39,581 nt of DNA from an uncultured bacterium (GCA_902761275.1 CACWJS010000009.1:1-39581), one strand, 5' to 3'; positions 9,154 through 17,756 are shown, counted from the stretch's first letter. Made by a program: numbers and translations. Notes: generated from the letters alone by a model not told the origin.

Positions 9154-10512
9154 TCACAAGTACTTGTCTAGCACAACGCGATTGTTGAAGACGTCGTGGA
9201 CGACAACGCGGAGCTTTCCGCCCTCGACGAGGCCTTCCACCACCGTCGGGAACCTGCTGGCGTCGGGCTTTCCGGACGACACACCGAGTTCAGGTCCGCC
9301 GCCAACCACCTGCGCCCAGCGCCGACCAGGCGACGGAGGGTCGAAGCGGAATCTGTGCGTGTGCCCGCAGACGACGAGCGTGACGCCTGCCTTCTCCAGT
9401 ATCGGACCCCAAAGCCCGCTGCATTCGCGCGACCAGAAGGCGAAGTCGTGCGGATCCACCTTGACGCCGTCGTGCGGATAGTCGGCGGAGGCGGGATCTG
9501 CATAGAGCGGAATGTGGCAGAACACGACCTTGTGCCTCGCCGAGGCGATCTCCGGCCGCGCGAACTGCTCCTCGAGCCACTTCGCCTGCGCCCTTCGGTA
9601 CGGCTCGAAGTTCGCGAGGCCAAACCACTTCGGATGCGCGTCCGGCTTGTCCTCGCCTGTGTCGAGCCCTACGAGAGCCATCTCGCCGAGCCGCAGCGCG
9701 AAGTTCCACTTGAGGTCCCACTGATCGCCGCGCCGCTCCGAAGGATCGCGCGGCAGCACGACCTCCTCCTTCTTTGATATCCAGCTGCCGCGGAAGTCGT
9801 GGTTGCCGCTCTCGAAGAACACTGGGACGTCCGCCGACCAGTCGCGGTCCTCGACTGGCGGATTCAGGAATATCTCCACGGCGGTCTTCTTCTGCTGCGT
9901 GGTGTTGGTCGCGTCGCCATTCCAGATGCAGACGCTCGGTGACAGCTTCTTCACCTTGCGGACGGCCATCTGGAACGGCTTGAACTGCGCGTGCGTGTCG
10001 TTTATCACGCAGAAATGCGTCTTCGCCGCCGCGCCGAGCGTCGTGAAGGAATGCACGCTAGAGACAATTGGCTCGCCGAGCTTCGCGTCGTAGATGTTCG
10101 AGTAGTCCGTGAACGGCGTAGTGATTGTGCGGTACCAGTACTTCGTCGCGCGCCTTAGGCCCGTAAGCCGGACCTGCAGGGCGTTCACGTCGATCGGAAC
10201 AAGTCCGTAGCCTCCTCCGCGCACCGTCTTTGCGCCGGACATTTCGGGATTGTCGGCGTATTCGACAACGCCCTTCGCGAGCCCCGACACCGCCCAGCTC
10301 ACGCCCATCGTGGTCTCGCCCGGCGCCTGCAGGCAGGGAGCCCCTACTTCAAGCGGTACGCCCTGCGTACCGAGAAACGGATCCAACACACGCGGTGCAC
10401 TTGCCATGGAGCCCTGGGAGACAGCCGCATCTCCGTGCACCGCACTTGCCGCAAGCACGCCGCCCACGGCAATAAAACCACGTCTCGTCAAGACAGCATC
10501 GTTCTTTCTCAT
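9154..10512 (-). CDS. Tat-exported metallophosphoesterase with N-terminal Fn3-like domain
   Basis: The 452-residue protein opens with a twin-arginine type signal (LTRRGFIAVGGVLAASAV). A purple-acid-phosphatase-like Fn3 domain spans about residues 45-160 (LTGLRRATKYWYRT). The calcineurin-like core has all metal-binding motifs: VINDTHAQ (Asp172, His174), WNGDATN (Asp200), SGNHDF (Asn237, His238), CHIPL (His333) and GHTH (383-386). It should hydrolyse phosphoesters in the periplasm or outside the cell. The ATG overlaps the stop of the upstream gene (ATGA), implying translational coupling. With the secreted tyrosine-phosphatase-like protein it is one of two exported phosphatases in this block. 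Confidence 0.92.
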   Translation of the reverse strand: MRKNDAVLTRRGFIAVGGVLAASAVHGDAAVSQGSMASAPRVLDPFLGTQGVPLEVGAPCLQAPGETTMGVSWAVSGLAKGVVEYADNPEMSGAKTVRGGGYGLVPIDVNALQVRLTGLRRATKYWYRTITTPFTDYSNIYDAKLGEPIVSSVHSFTTLGAAAKTHFCVINDTHAQFKPFQMAVRKVKKLSPSVCIWNGDATNTTQQKKTAVEIFLNPPVEDRDWSADVPVFFESGNHDFRGSWISKKEEVVLPRDPSERRGDQWDLKWNFALRLGEMALVGLDTGEDKPDAHPKWFGLANFEPYRRAQAKWLEEQFARPEIASARHKVVFCHIPLYADPASADYPHDGVKVDPHDFAFWSRECSGLWGPILEKAGVTLVVCGHTHRFRFDPPSPGRRWAQVVGGGPELGVSSGKPDASRFPTVVEGLVEGGKLRVVVHDVFNNRVVLDKYL

Positions 10513-13166
10513 TTCTCCCCTTTCCGAGGCCCAATGTCGCTCTGGTCGAAATCGACAAAACCCATCTTAAACGCAGGCGATTCGGGCGACAGGCGGAAGT
10601 CACGCCCCGCCGCGTTCCCGAAGAGCGGATCGGCGTAGACCGAATGGATGTCCTTGCCCATCTTGCGCCAGGCATCGAGACTCCTGTCGCCGCCGAACTT
10701 GACGGCTTCAACAGTCAGCGTGGGATTAAAGTAAACGTTTCTATCAGCAATAAACGTCACTGTCGAACCCGTCTCGTTGGCCTTCTTGTTGTTTCCCTTT
10801 CTATGGACGGCGAAAGGCGTCGCGGCGTCGTTCCAGTTCCCAGAATAGAGATTTCCCTCGGTCCAGTAGAAGATGTTGTTCATGAGCTCGCACGAAACGT
10901 GCGGCTCGAGGATTGATCGCGTGACCTGGTCCTTCTTCCCGAAGGCGAAGATGTTGTTGCGCACTGTGATCTCCTTCGCGTAGTGGATGTCGTAGGGCGC
11001 GAACTTCGTGTCGTAGACGACGTTGTTCTCTACGAGGATCCCCGTGGAGCCCTCGTCCTGGTAGATGCCCCAGCCGCCGTAGGCGCGAGCATCGACGCCG
11101 TGAATGCGGTTGTTCGCGATGCGCGTGCCGCTCGAGGGCCCGAGCGTGTAGATGCCGCCCATGTCGGAGAGAAGCCCCTTGCCGATGTCGTGGATGTGGT
11201 TGTGGCTGATCTCGTTGTTGCGGCTTGCGCTCGGATAGTAGCCCCAGATCCAGCCAGCGGAGACTCCCGTGTAGTATCCGTCGTGGATGTGGTTGTGTAC
11301 GATCCGCGTCCGCTCCGCGTTCTTGAGGAGAACGCCGACCGCCGAACGGAAGTCGAGCCCGTACGGGCCGATTTCGCAGTCTTTAACGACATTGCCGGAG
11401 TTCAGCTCCACGGTCGGGCATCCGGCAAGGCCGCCGTCAAGCCGCACGCCACCCGCGCCGAGGCGCGTCATAGCGCAGCGCGAAAAGACATTCTCGCGCG
11501 AACCCTTGAGGATGTCGACCGCATAGCCGCCGATGTCCGCGAACGTGCAGTCCTCGAAGCGGCAGTGCCGTGCGCCGACGAGCCGGATGGCGGCGGAGAC
11601 CGACGCCGAGGCCTGACTGTTGTTGACGTCGCTGTCCGGAAGCTCAAACTGGGAAAGCTCGAAGCGAATGCCGCGGAACACCACATCCTCGACATAGCGA
11701 CCGTTCTCAGGCGTTCCTTCCATAGAGACGAGAACCGGACAGAACGGGACCTCTGCCTTGATTGTCTCGGGCGTCTCGCCCGGCATCGGCCTGTAGTGGA
11801 CTCTTCCCGCGTCGTATTCAAGCCACCACTCGCCGGGCTCCGTCATCGCGCCGGGAAGGTTCTCTATCGTATAGATGCCGCGCAGTCCGCCCGACTTGTT
11901 GTTGGACCAGCCCGTGTCGAACGCCTTGCCGGAGGGCGTCACGAGCGTCACCTTGTTGGAAACGGCGTCGACGGACGCGATGCGCAGGTGCGAGTCGGTC
12001 CAGAAATGGAAGCAGACGATCTCCGCGTCTTTCAAATTCGCCCATTCGGGATTAAATTCCTTCGGATCGTAGAAGAACGACGGACGCGGCGCGTTGTAAC
12101 GTGTCCCCTGCGGAAGATCGTCGTTTACGACCGTGAAATGCCCCTTCTTCGGCAGCCGCGCGCGCGGACGCATCGCGCCGTTGACGCGCATCGAGCGGAA
12201 ACCGCCGGTCCTGTCGGACTTGACCCACGGCACCGGCGCAGACCACGTGCCGTCCGGTTCTAACCGCCAGTCCGTCACAGAACGTGCCCCGGAAACCACC
12301 ACATCGCCGTCCGCGACATACGTGACGCCCGAGTCCTCTGGCTTAAGCACAAGCGGCTTTTCGAGACGGTGCGTTCCCGCCGCAAGATGCACAACGGCTG
12401 GCTTCGCCATCTTCCGCGCCGCATCCCGCGCCGCCTCGATCGACGCGTATGGACGCCCGCCCGCCAGAGTCGACCTCGCTCCAAGCGAAACTGCCGTCGT
12501 CACCTTTTCGACCACCTGCGACGCGATAAGTTCGTAGCCCGCATTCGAATAGTGGTGCATGTCGACCCAATACGCGCTCCTCTCCAGCGGATTCATCAGC
12601 GCGAAAAGATCGTCCTCGCCTATGTCGCCCACGGCGCTCACGGCGCGGCGAGCCGCATCATTGAGCTTGACAACCTTCTCCGCCTTTGCCGCGTTCTCGG
12701 TGTTGAGTGGAGTCGAAGACGCCCAGACGAGCCGTGCGCTGGGCTGCTTCGCCCTCACCAGTTTTAGCGCGGCAAGGTAGGACTTTTCATAGTCTGCAAC
12801 GGGCGTTTCGCACGAATGAAGTCCGTTGTTGAAGTGGATGACGTCGTACTTCGCCTCGTCGAGATAGAACGCGAGAAGCCGCAGATAGCCTGGACTCGTC
12901 ACGCAGTATGACGACGCCCAGTATGTGACGTTCGCCTTCCCGTCAAGTTTGGCCGCGACCTTGCCCTGATAACCCTGGCAGATCGAGTCGCCGACCAGGA
13001 GGACGCGGGGAAGGTTCTTCTTCGCGTCGGTCAAATGGTAGGCGTAGCTTATCGACCACTCCGTATTCTCGTGCCCCCGCACATTCTCCGCAACAGGATA
13101 CTTCTCAGCTATCTCGTCGGCAACCGCCGTTGCCGCAAGCATCGTCGCGAACATCAATGTCCTCAT
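10509..13166 (-). CDS. secreted SGNH hydrolase fused to right-handed beta-helix protein
   Basis: The 885-residue protein has a short signal peptide (MRTLMFATMLAATAVA). Residues about 50-225 form an SGNH hydrolase: VGDSICQG with Ser61, NNGLHS near 113-118, and VDMHHYS with Asp202 and His205 as the DxxH block. From about residue 235 it becomes a parallel beta-helix protein (PYASIEAARDAARK, then many NxI/VxxN rungs such as VENNVVYDTK and VRNNIFAFG). That layout resembles GH141/GH120-like proteins, though the family was not settled. A deacetylase coupled to a backbone- or side-chain-cleaving helix is a reasonable role. The ATG overlaps the TGA of a short upstream frame. Confidence 0.88.
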   Translation of the reverse strand: MRTLMFATMLAATAVADEIAEKYPVAENVRGHENTEWSISYAYHLTDAKKNLPRVLLVGDSICQGYQGKVAAKLDGKANVTYWASSYCVTSPGYLRLLAFYLDEAKYDVIHFNNGLHSCETPVADYEKSYLAALKLVRAKQPSARLVWASSTPLNTENAAKAEKVVKLNDAARRAVSAVGDIGEDDLFALMNPLERSAYWVDMHHYSNAGYELIASQVVEKVTTAVSLGARSTLAGGRPYASIEAARDAARKMAKPAVVHLAAGTHRLEKPLVLKPEDSGVTYVADGDVVVSGARSVTDWRLEPDGTWSAPVPWVKSDRTGGFRSMRVNGAMRPRARLPKKGHFTVVNDDLPQGTRYNAPRPSFFYDPKEFNPEWANLKDAEIVCFHFWTDSHLRIASVDAVSNKVTLVTPSGKAFDTGWSNNKSGGLRGIYTIENLPGAMTEPGEWWLEYDAGRVHYRPMPGETPETIKAEVPFCPVLVSMEGTPENGRYVEDVVFRGIRFELSQFELPDSDVNNSQASASVSAAIRLVGARHCRFEDCTFADIGGYAVDILKGSRENVFSRCAMTRLGAGGVRLDGGLAGCPTVELNSGNVVKDCEIGPYGLDFRSAVGVLLKNAERTRIVHNHIHDGYYTGVSAGWIWGYYPSASRNNEISHNHIHDIGKGLLSDMGGIYTLGPSSGTRIANNRIHGVDARAYGGWGIYQDEGSTGILVENNVVYDTKFAPYDIHYAKEITVRNNIFAFGKKDQVTRSILEPHVSCELMNNIFYWTEGNLYSGNWNDAATPFAVHRKGNNKKANETGSTVTFIADRNVYFNPTLTVEAVKFGGDRSLDAWRKMGKDIHSVYADPLFGNAAGRDFRLSPESPAFKMGFVDFDQSDIGPRKGEK

Positions 13167-13263
13167 CTTGATTTATCCTCCATCTTTGTTTCGATATCCC
13201 AGAGATCGAGCTCGTTTTCGTTCACCTCGACGTCGTCAGGCTCTGCGTCTTCTCGTCCGCTCG
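13163..13263 (-). pseudogene. possible 3' remnant of a lost gene
   Basis: A frame ending in TGA at 13163, overlapping the ATG of the SGNH gene as ATGA, encodes an acidic tail (REDAEPDDVEVNENELDLWD). It has no own start or ribosome site and is closed upstream by a stop inside the 3' end of the ATPase gene. The ATGA coupling is typical of genuine operon neighbours here, so this may be the tail of a gene displaced by the ATPase insert. It could also be chance. The protein is not recognised. Confidence 0.3.
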
Positions 13264-14412
13264 TTATCCATTTGAAAGAAATTCAAATACTGTCTCAGGC
13301 GTGATGGTGCGGCAGTCCGCGTCCGGATAGGCCGTCCTGAACGTCTTTGGCAATAGAACCCCTGCCTTGCGCGGATTCCACTTGAACTCGAACGCCTTGA
13401 CGCCGGACGCGGATTCCTCAACCAAATCAACTTCCTGCTTCTGCGCGGTACGCCAGAAGAACTCCCGCGTCTCCGGTTCGTGGACGAGCCGCCACTTTGC
13501 ACGCTCGGCAACAAGGTAGTTTTCCCAGAGATGCCCTGCCTCCACCGGGCCGCGCATATTGACAGGCCGCCAGTCGCCGACAACATAGTTTCGGATTCCG
13601 CAGTCGTTGAAATATATCTTCCTCGACTTCCGGAGTTCATTCCTGAGATTGCGCGCATAGCTTGTCACTTTGCGGACGATGTACGCCTTCTCGAGGATGT
13701 CTATGTACTTTGACACTGTCTTGTCGTCGGAACCTACCGTCTGCGCCAATTCGGAATAGACGACTTCCTGTCCGATCTGGAACGCCAGCGCACTGAGGAT
13801 GCGGTCCAGAAGCTCCGAACGCTTGATCTCGCCCAGTGCCAATATGTCCTTGTAGAGATAGCCTTTCCCTATCATCCTCAGCCTGTCCACTTCATCTCCG
13901 GGATGCGTAACGACATCAGGATACATGCCGTAAATCATGCGCTGCTCGATCTTCCGCATTTCCTCTACGGGCGAGGAAAACGCGGCAAGCTCTGCAAACG
14001 ACAAAGGCATAAGCGTGTAGTCGAATTTACGTCCCGTCATCGGCTCTTCTATCTTGTCTGCGAGTTCAACGCTTGACGAGCCTGACGCAATGACCTGGAC
14101 ATCCTTTATCTTGTCATACGCACGTTTGAGGACTATTCCTATGTTTGGCACTTTATGCGCCTCGTCTATGAATAGGACTTTCTTCCTGCCCATCAGCATT
14201 CGAAGCTTTTCGGCAGACGCATCTGCCAAAACCTGCCGATCCTGCGTCTCGTCGCCATTGAACGTAACAACGTCGGACGGAGATACGTTCGCCGACAAGT
14301 ATGCCTCTACAGCCGTTGTCTTCCCCGCCTGCCGCGGTCCGTATATGACAATTGTCTTCCCACCAAACATCCGCTTGGCCAAAAAACTGTCAATATCGCG
14401 TTTTATATGCAT
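13264..14412 (-). CDS. AAA ATPase with DUF4143 C-terminal domain
   Basis: The 382-residue protein has Walker A GPRQAGKT (25-32), Walker B VLFIDEAH (78-85) and a sensor-like ASGSSS motif. The C-terminal DUF4143 part includes QEVDLVEE followed by AFEFK, a D-x(n)-ExK arrangement as in PD-(D/E)xK-type folds. Such AAA_14/DUF4143 proteins are common accessory genes of unclear role, often with toxin, defence or mobile associations. Its promoter lies in the 14.4-14.5 kb intergenic region shared with the divergent regulator. It has no link to glycan breakdown and probably arrived as cargo between two glycan operons. Confidence 0.92.
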   Translation of the reverse strand: MHIKRDIDSFLAKRMFGGKTIVIYGPRQAGKTTAVEAYLSANVSPSDVVTFNGDETQDRQVLADASAEKLRMLMGRKKVLFIDEAHKVPNIGIVLKRAYDKIKDVQVIASGSSSVELADKIEEPMTGRKFDYTLMPLSFAELAAFSSPVEEMRKIEQRMIYGMYPDVVTHPGDEVDRLRMIGKGYLYKDILALGEIKRSELLDRILSALAFQIGQEVVYSELAQTVGSDDKTVSKYIDILEKAYIVRKVTSYARNLRNELRKSRKIYFNDCGIRNYVVGDWRPVNMRGPVEAGHLWENYLVAERAKWRLVHEPETREFFWRTAQKQEVDLVEESASGVKAFEFKWNPRKAGVLLPKTFRTAYPDADCRTITPETVFEFLSNG

Positions 14413-14455
14413 TTTAACGTTCCCGATTTCGCCTGCTCCGACTTTCCAAATTGTA

Positions 14456-14500
14456 GTGTACCATAATTTATTTCGGAATACAATCCGAAATTATTATAAT
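14456..14500. promoter_or_regulatory. divergent promoters with shared 22-bp palindrome
   Basis: An inverted repeat at 14470-14491 has 8-bp arms (ATTTCGGA/TCCGAAAT) and a 6-bp centre. It overlaps the -35 zones of two promoters: leftward, extended -10 TGGTACACT (hexamer 14461-14456) with TTGTAT at 16 bp, towards the ATPase; rightward, TATAAT at 14495-14500 towards the truncated regulator. One dimeric factor bound here could block both. The rightward start would lie only about 8 nt before the regulator ATG at 14515. Confidence 0.55.
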
Positions 14501-14514
14501 ATTTTAGCTATGAC

Positions 14515-14952
14515 ATGCTACCCGACTCACAGTCCGCCGCGCCGCCTAAACCAACGCGCCTGAAATTCGGAACAAAGTCCGTCATCGAACGGGCGTCGAC
14601 GCAGGACATAAAAGGCGGCGGACGCATCGTCGCCGCCGCACGCGAGGTCATCCGGCTCCATGCGTCCGAGGGAATCGGCGTCGCCGATGTGGCGATGCGG
14701 CTGAAGATATCCCGCAGACTTCTTGAAATGCGCTTCAGGGAGATTCTTGGCGTTGGCGTGGCGGACGAGATGAGGCGCGTACGGTTGGAAAACGTGTGCC
14801 GGCAGCTGCGCGGCACGAAGCTGCCTATCGGAGAAATCGCCGCAAGGTCCGGCTTCGCCTCCGAATCCCATCTCGGCGCCGCTTTCCGCCGCCAGTACGG
14901 CGTCACGATGCGCGACTGGCGGCAGAGCGGCGAGATGGAACCTCCGTCGTGA
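14515..14952 (+). CDS. AraC-type DNA-binding protein, lacks sensor domain (truncated XylR-like)
   Basis: The 145-residue protein consists of a lead (PTRLKFGTKSVIERAST), like the linker just before the DNA-binding part of XylR-type regulators, and two AraC helix-turn-helix motifs (VADVAMRLKISRRLLEMRFRE and IGEIAARSGFASESHLGAAF). The sugar-binding half of about 250 residues seen in the paralogue at 37077 is absent. A TATAAT box 14 bp before the ATG suggests it is still expressed. It may be a deletion product or a working short regulator that competes for operators. An upstream ATG at 14510 lies in another frame that closes after 17 codons and might mark the original start. Confidence 0.75.
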   Translation: MLPDSQSAAPPKPTRLKFGTKSVIERASTQDIKGGGRIVAAAREVIRLHASEGIGVADVAMRLKISRRLLEMRFREILGVGVADEMRRVRLENVCRQLRGTKLPIGEIAARSGFASESHLGAAFRRQYGVTMRDWRQSGEMEPPS

Positions 14953-15099
14953 GTCCTGCGGACAATGGTTCTTCGCGTGCACAACCTCGACAAGACACTT
15001 TGCGGCCACCGACATCAGGCGGATGTCTTCGCAGGAACCCCCGAGACGACGCCATCAGGCGAGAACTTTATCCCGAAAAGAGCACTTTCTGATACTTGT

Positions 15100-15162
15100 A
15101 TTGTACCATACCTTTTCATCCGAAACATACCCGATTGTGTGAAATAAAACAACTCAATCGGG
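15100..15162 (-). promoter_or_regulatory. cassette promoter, copy B (orphan)
   Basis: The extended -10 (TATGGTACAAT, hexamer 15105-15100) and inverted element (15130-15162, CCCGATTG/CAATCGGG, 17-bp centre) have the same geometry as the other copies. It follows the stop of the ATPase at 15190. Downstream on its strand, 14953-15095 holds no recognised gene or good ribosome site. The transcript would run antisense through the truncated regulator and then reach the DUF4143 ATPase. Confidence 0.6.
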
Positions 15163-15189
15163 CAAGTTCCGACATTAATCGCCGCATAT

Positions 15190-16629
15190 TCAAATTCCAA
15201 GCAACCGGCGAAAAGGCATTACCGCATCGAAATATCCATCGGCCTCGACCGACGGCGCGATCTCCCCCTCGTAGACAATCGCCGTGTGCAGCGACACCCC
15301 GCGCTTCTTCGGAACGAGCCTGCATTTCCGCCGCACCTCGTCTATTATCTCACGCCCGATGTTCGCCTTTCGCTTTATCTCCACAATGCACATCGACATC
15401 CTCGTTTGAAGCAGAAGGTCAACCTGGACACCCTCGCGTCCGCCCGAAGAGACTCCCCTCCGCGAATATGGCGAAGCAGAGGTCAACATCACGTTGTCAA
15501 GATGAAGCGGCGCAAGGAGGCTGCGGAAATTATTGAGAACAAGATTCTCGAACTGCAACCCCATTATTGAATCCCAACCGGCGAACCTGTCAAGCCCGTC
15601 AAAATGGAAGGCGTTCGAATCTATCATGCCCTTCGCCGGCTCAATGTACTTGAGGTAGAACCTTGAATAGTTGTCGCTGAGCCGATATCGGCACTCGCGT
15701 ATGTCCGCCCCGGTTTCGGGATTCTTGCCCGAATCCGCCGCTACCATTCCCGACTCCACAAGCTGTGACAAGGCGTTTGTTATGTTCCCGCCCTTGCCAA
15801 CATCAAGAAACTTCGCTATTTCCGTGACACTTTTCGGGCCGTTTACAATAGCTCGGATGACTTGTGATGAGAATCTTGGCTGCCGTGTTATGACATCGGC
15901 AAACATTTCGTCGAAATCAACCCTCAGCGGTGCCTTGGGAAGGAAGCACATCTTCCTTATGTTTTCCTGCGCCGACAATCCCGGATTCAGCTCTTCAAGA
16001 TATCTCGGCACGCCACCCGTTACGGACAAAACATCCGCAATGTCCCTAACGGCGACGCGCTCCAGCGCATCGCCCCAGAACTTCACGCATTCGCTCAACG
16101 GCAGTTCCGGAACGACAATATCCAGCGACCGACGTCCGTAGAACGCACCGTTGTCTATGATGTTCTCCTTTATCCACGCCGAAACGCTCCCGCATACCAC
16201 AAGTATGAGACGATCATGGTCCTTGAAATGATTGTCCCACGCTATCTTTAGCGTCGCCGCAAATAGCGAATCGCCGTGCGCCATCCACGAAACCTCGTCC
16301 AGAAGAACAACCGTCTTTTCTCGAGGCTTAATCTCCTTCGCCAAACGGATAAACGCCCGCAACCAGTCCGCCGGACGAGAAGACTCGGCAGTTGTCTGAG
16401 AAGACAACTGAGATGCAAACGCATCCAATTCATCTTCCTTTGTCGTTCGCGACTCAGGCTTGAGCCCCTCGATTTTTATAAACCGAGCCTTGCTCTGTTT
16501 CGCAAACTGCTCAATCAATGTGCTTTTTCCTATTCTGCGCCTACCCCTACATGTGACTAATGAGGAAACCTTCTTTCCCCATAGATCCTGTAATCGTTGA
16601 AGCAAATCCTCTCGTCCAAAGAAATGCAT
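15190..16629 (-). CDS. archaeal-type AAA ATPase with DUF234 domain
   Basis: The 479-residue protein has Walker A GRRRIGKST (29-37), Walker B VVLLDE (107-112) and a winged-helix stretch (SVTEIAKFLDVGKGGNITNA). The C-terminal DUF234 part has VQVDLLLQT followed by IVEIKRK, again a D-x(n)-ExK nuclease-like arrangement. The start at ATG 16629 is preceded by GGAGGT, with the promoter just upstream. This family is widespread as accessory cargo without a settled function. It is not a paralogue of the neighbouring DUF4143 ATPase, since the sensor and C-terminal parts differ. Confidence 0.93.
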   Translation of the reverse strand: MHFFGREDLLQRLQDLWGKKVSSLVTCRGRRRIGKSTLIEQFAKQSKARFIKIEGLKPESRTTKEDELDAFASQLSSQTTAESSRPADWLRAFIRLAKEIKPREKTVVLLDEVSWMAHGDSLFAATLKIAWDNHFKDHDRLILVVCGSVSAWIKENIIDNGAFYGRRSLDIVVPELPLSECVKFWGDALERVAVRDIADVLSVTGGVPRYLEELNPGLSAQENIRKMCFLPKAPLRVDFDEMFADVITRQPRFSSQVIRAIVNGPKSVTEIAKFLDVGKGGNITNALSQLVESGMVAADSGKNPETGADIRECRYRLSDNYSRFYLKYIEPAKGMIDSNAFHFDGLDRFAGWDSIMGLQFENLVLNNFRSLLAPLHLDNVMLTSASPYSRRGVSSGGREGVQVDLLLQTRMSMCIVEIKRKANIGREIIDEVRRKCRLVPKKRGVSLHTAIVYEGEIAPSVEADGYFDAVMPFRRLLGI

Positions 16630-16659
16630 CCATACCTCCTTTCTACAGTTTTGAAGTGT

Positions 16660-16689
16660 AATATAGCATAATTATTGCTAATACCGCAA
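16660..16689 (-). promoter_or_regulatory. promoter of DUF234 ATPase gene
   Basis: On the minus strand TTGCGG (16689-16684), an 18-bp spacer and TATATT (16665-16660) lie 31 bp before the ATG. An AAAGGAGGT ribosome site follows. The tandem inverted repeats at 16701-16786 sit just upstream of the -35. Confidence 0.5.
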
Positions 16690-16700
16690 TAGTAAATTTA

Positions 16701-16786
16701 TCACCTACTCTAAATATATGCCAATAGGTGACAATTATTCCGATGCTAAAAATTATCACCTATTCACCCTTTATGCCAATAGGTGA
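16701..16786. repeat. two tandem 31-bp inverted repeats, 55-bp period
   Basis: Unit 1 is at 16701-16731 (TCACCTACT ... AATAGGTGA, one arm mismatch). Unit 2 is at 16756-16786 (TCACCTATT ... AATAGGTGA, perfect 9-bp arms). Both share TATGCC before the right arm, and 24 bp separate them. They fill the gap between the GH16 stop and the ATPase promoter and most likely form a double operator for the ATPase gene. A role in ending GH16 transcription is possible. Confidence 0.65.
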
Positions 16787-16790
16787 ACCA

Positions 16791-17756
16791 CTAATCCAAA
16801 TCGTACACGCGCACGTAGTCGACGACGAAATCGTCGCCCGCCGCAGCCGCAGCGTCAAGCTCAGGGACGCCCTTCCCCGTCATGCGGTTGTTGCGGTACC
16901 ACTTGGCCTCGGTCGTAAGGAGGACAAACTCCTCGACCTGCGAAACCGCCTCGCCCTCGCCCTGCCCCACCTTCGGCCCATGCTGCTTGCCGTCGATGAA
17001 GAACGTGTAGCCGTCCGGCTCCCACAACATGCCGAAGACATGAAACGCGGTCTTGTCGAGTTTCACTGAGTTTTCGCGGTTGAATTTGCCCGTGTCTGCG
17101 TCCTTTGAACGCCTCGGCACAGAGAAACCAAGATAGTCCGCACCATAACCGTTTGCGTGGAAGTGATGCGGAATCACCTCGCCGACTTCGAAGGATTCCA
17201 TGATGTCGTGTTCGATCCCGGCGAAACGCGGATCAAGCGAGCAGCCCTGCGTGGGCGTCTGCATCCAGAACGCCGACCACCAGCCCGGCATCTGCTGCAG
17301 GCGGCAGCGGCATTCGTAATAACCATAGCGGTGCGCGAACTTCGCCTTCTCGCGCTTCGGGAGCGGCCAGAAGCCCTTGGGGTTGTCCTCGTGCGGAACG
17401 TCCCACACGAGCTCGCCCGTCTGGAGCTGCGGCGACACGAACTGACCGTCGGGCTTCTTGACGAGCTTCAGGTGAAGAAGCCCATCCTTCACTTCGACCG
17501 CGTTGTCTTCGGGCGTCGCGAACCAGTAGGCGCGCTGTCCCCAGAAATTGGTGCGGTAGCTCCACTTCGACGCATCTAACCGGTCGCCGTCAAACTCGTC
17601 GTTCCAGACAAGTTTGAATTTCTTTCCCTGCGGGAGAAGCGACGACTCGCGCCCTTCAAGCGTAACGACGCCACTGCATTGCGCAGTCTGCGTAAAAGCA
17701 AGCGATACAAACAGCGAAAGCAACCAGATGGTCAGAGAGGTGTTTTTCGTATTCAT
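16791..17756 (-). CDS. secreted GH16 endo-glycanase
   Basis: The 321-residue protein has a signal peptide (NTSLTIWLLSLFVSLAFTQTA) and a single GH16 jelly roll (VWNDEFDGDRLD at 50-61). The catalytic signature is EHDIMES, with Glu182 as nucleophile, Asp184 and Glu187 as acid/base. The second residue is His instead of the usual Ile/Leu. GH16 cleaves beta-1,3/1,4-glucans or galactans (agar, porphyran, carrageenan, mucin-type chains); the surrounding galactosidases favour a galactan. ATG 17756 matches the ghost start at 8787. It has its own cassette promoter (copy C) and stands alone. Confidence 0.93.
   Translation of the reverse strand: MNTKNTSLTIWLLSLFVSLAFTQTAQCSGVVTLEGRESSLLPQGKKFKLVWNDEFDGDRLDASKWSYRTNFWGQRAYWFATPEDNAVEVKDGLLHLKLVKKPDGQFVSPQLQTGELVWDVPHEDNPKGFWPLPKREKAKFAHRYGYYECRCRLQQMPGWWSAFWMQTPTQGCSLDPRFAGIEHDIMESFEVGEVIPHHFHANGYGADYLGFSVPRRSKDADTGKFNRENSVKLDKTAFHVFGMLWEPDGYTFFIDGKQHGPKVGQGEGEAVSQVEEFVLLTTEAKWYRNNRMTGKGVPELDAAAAAGDDFVVDYVRVYDLD

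Noticed and set aside
13264..16629. ATPase insert as a transposon or prophage
   Set aside because: No transposase, integrase, terminal repeats or target duplication were seen.
16701..16786. Two spaced repeats as a mini CRISPR array
   Set aside because: Only two units, one 24-bp spacer, internally palindromic over the full unit, and no cas genes.
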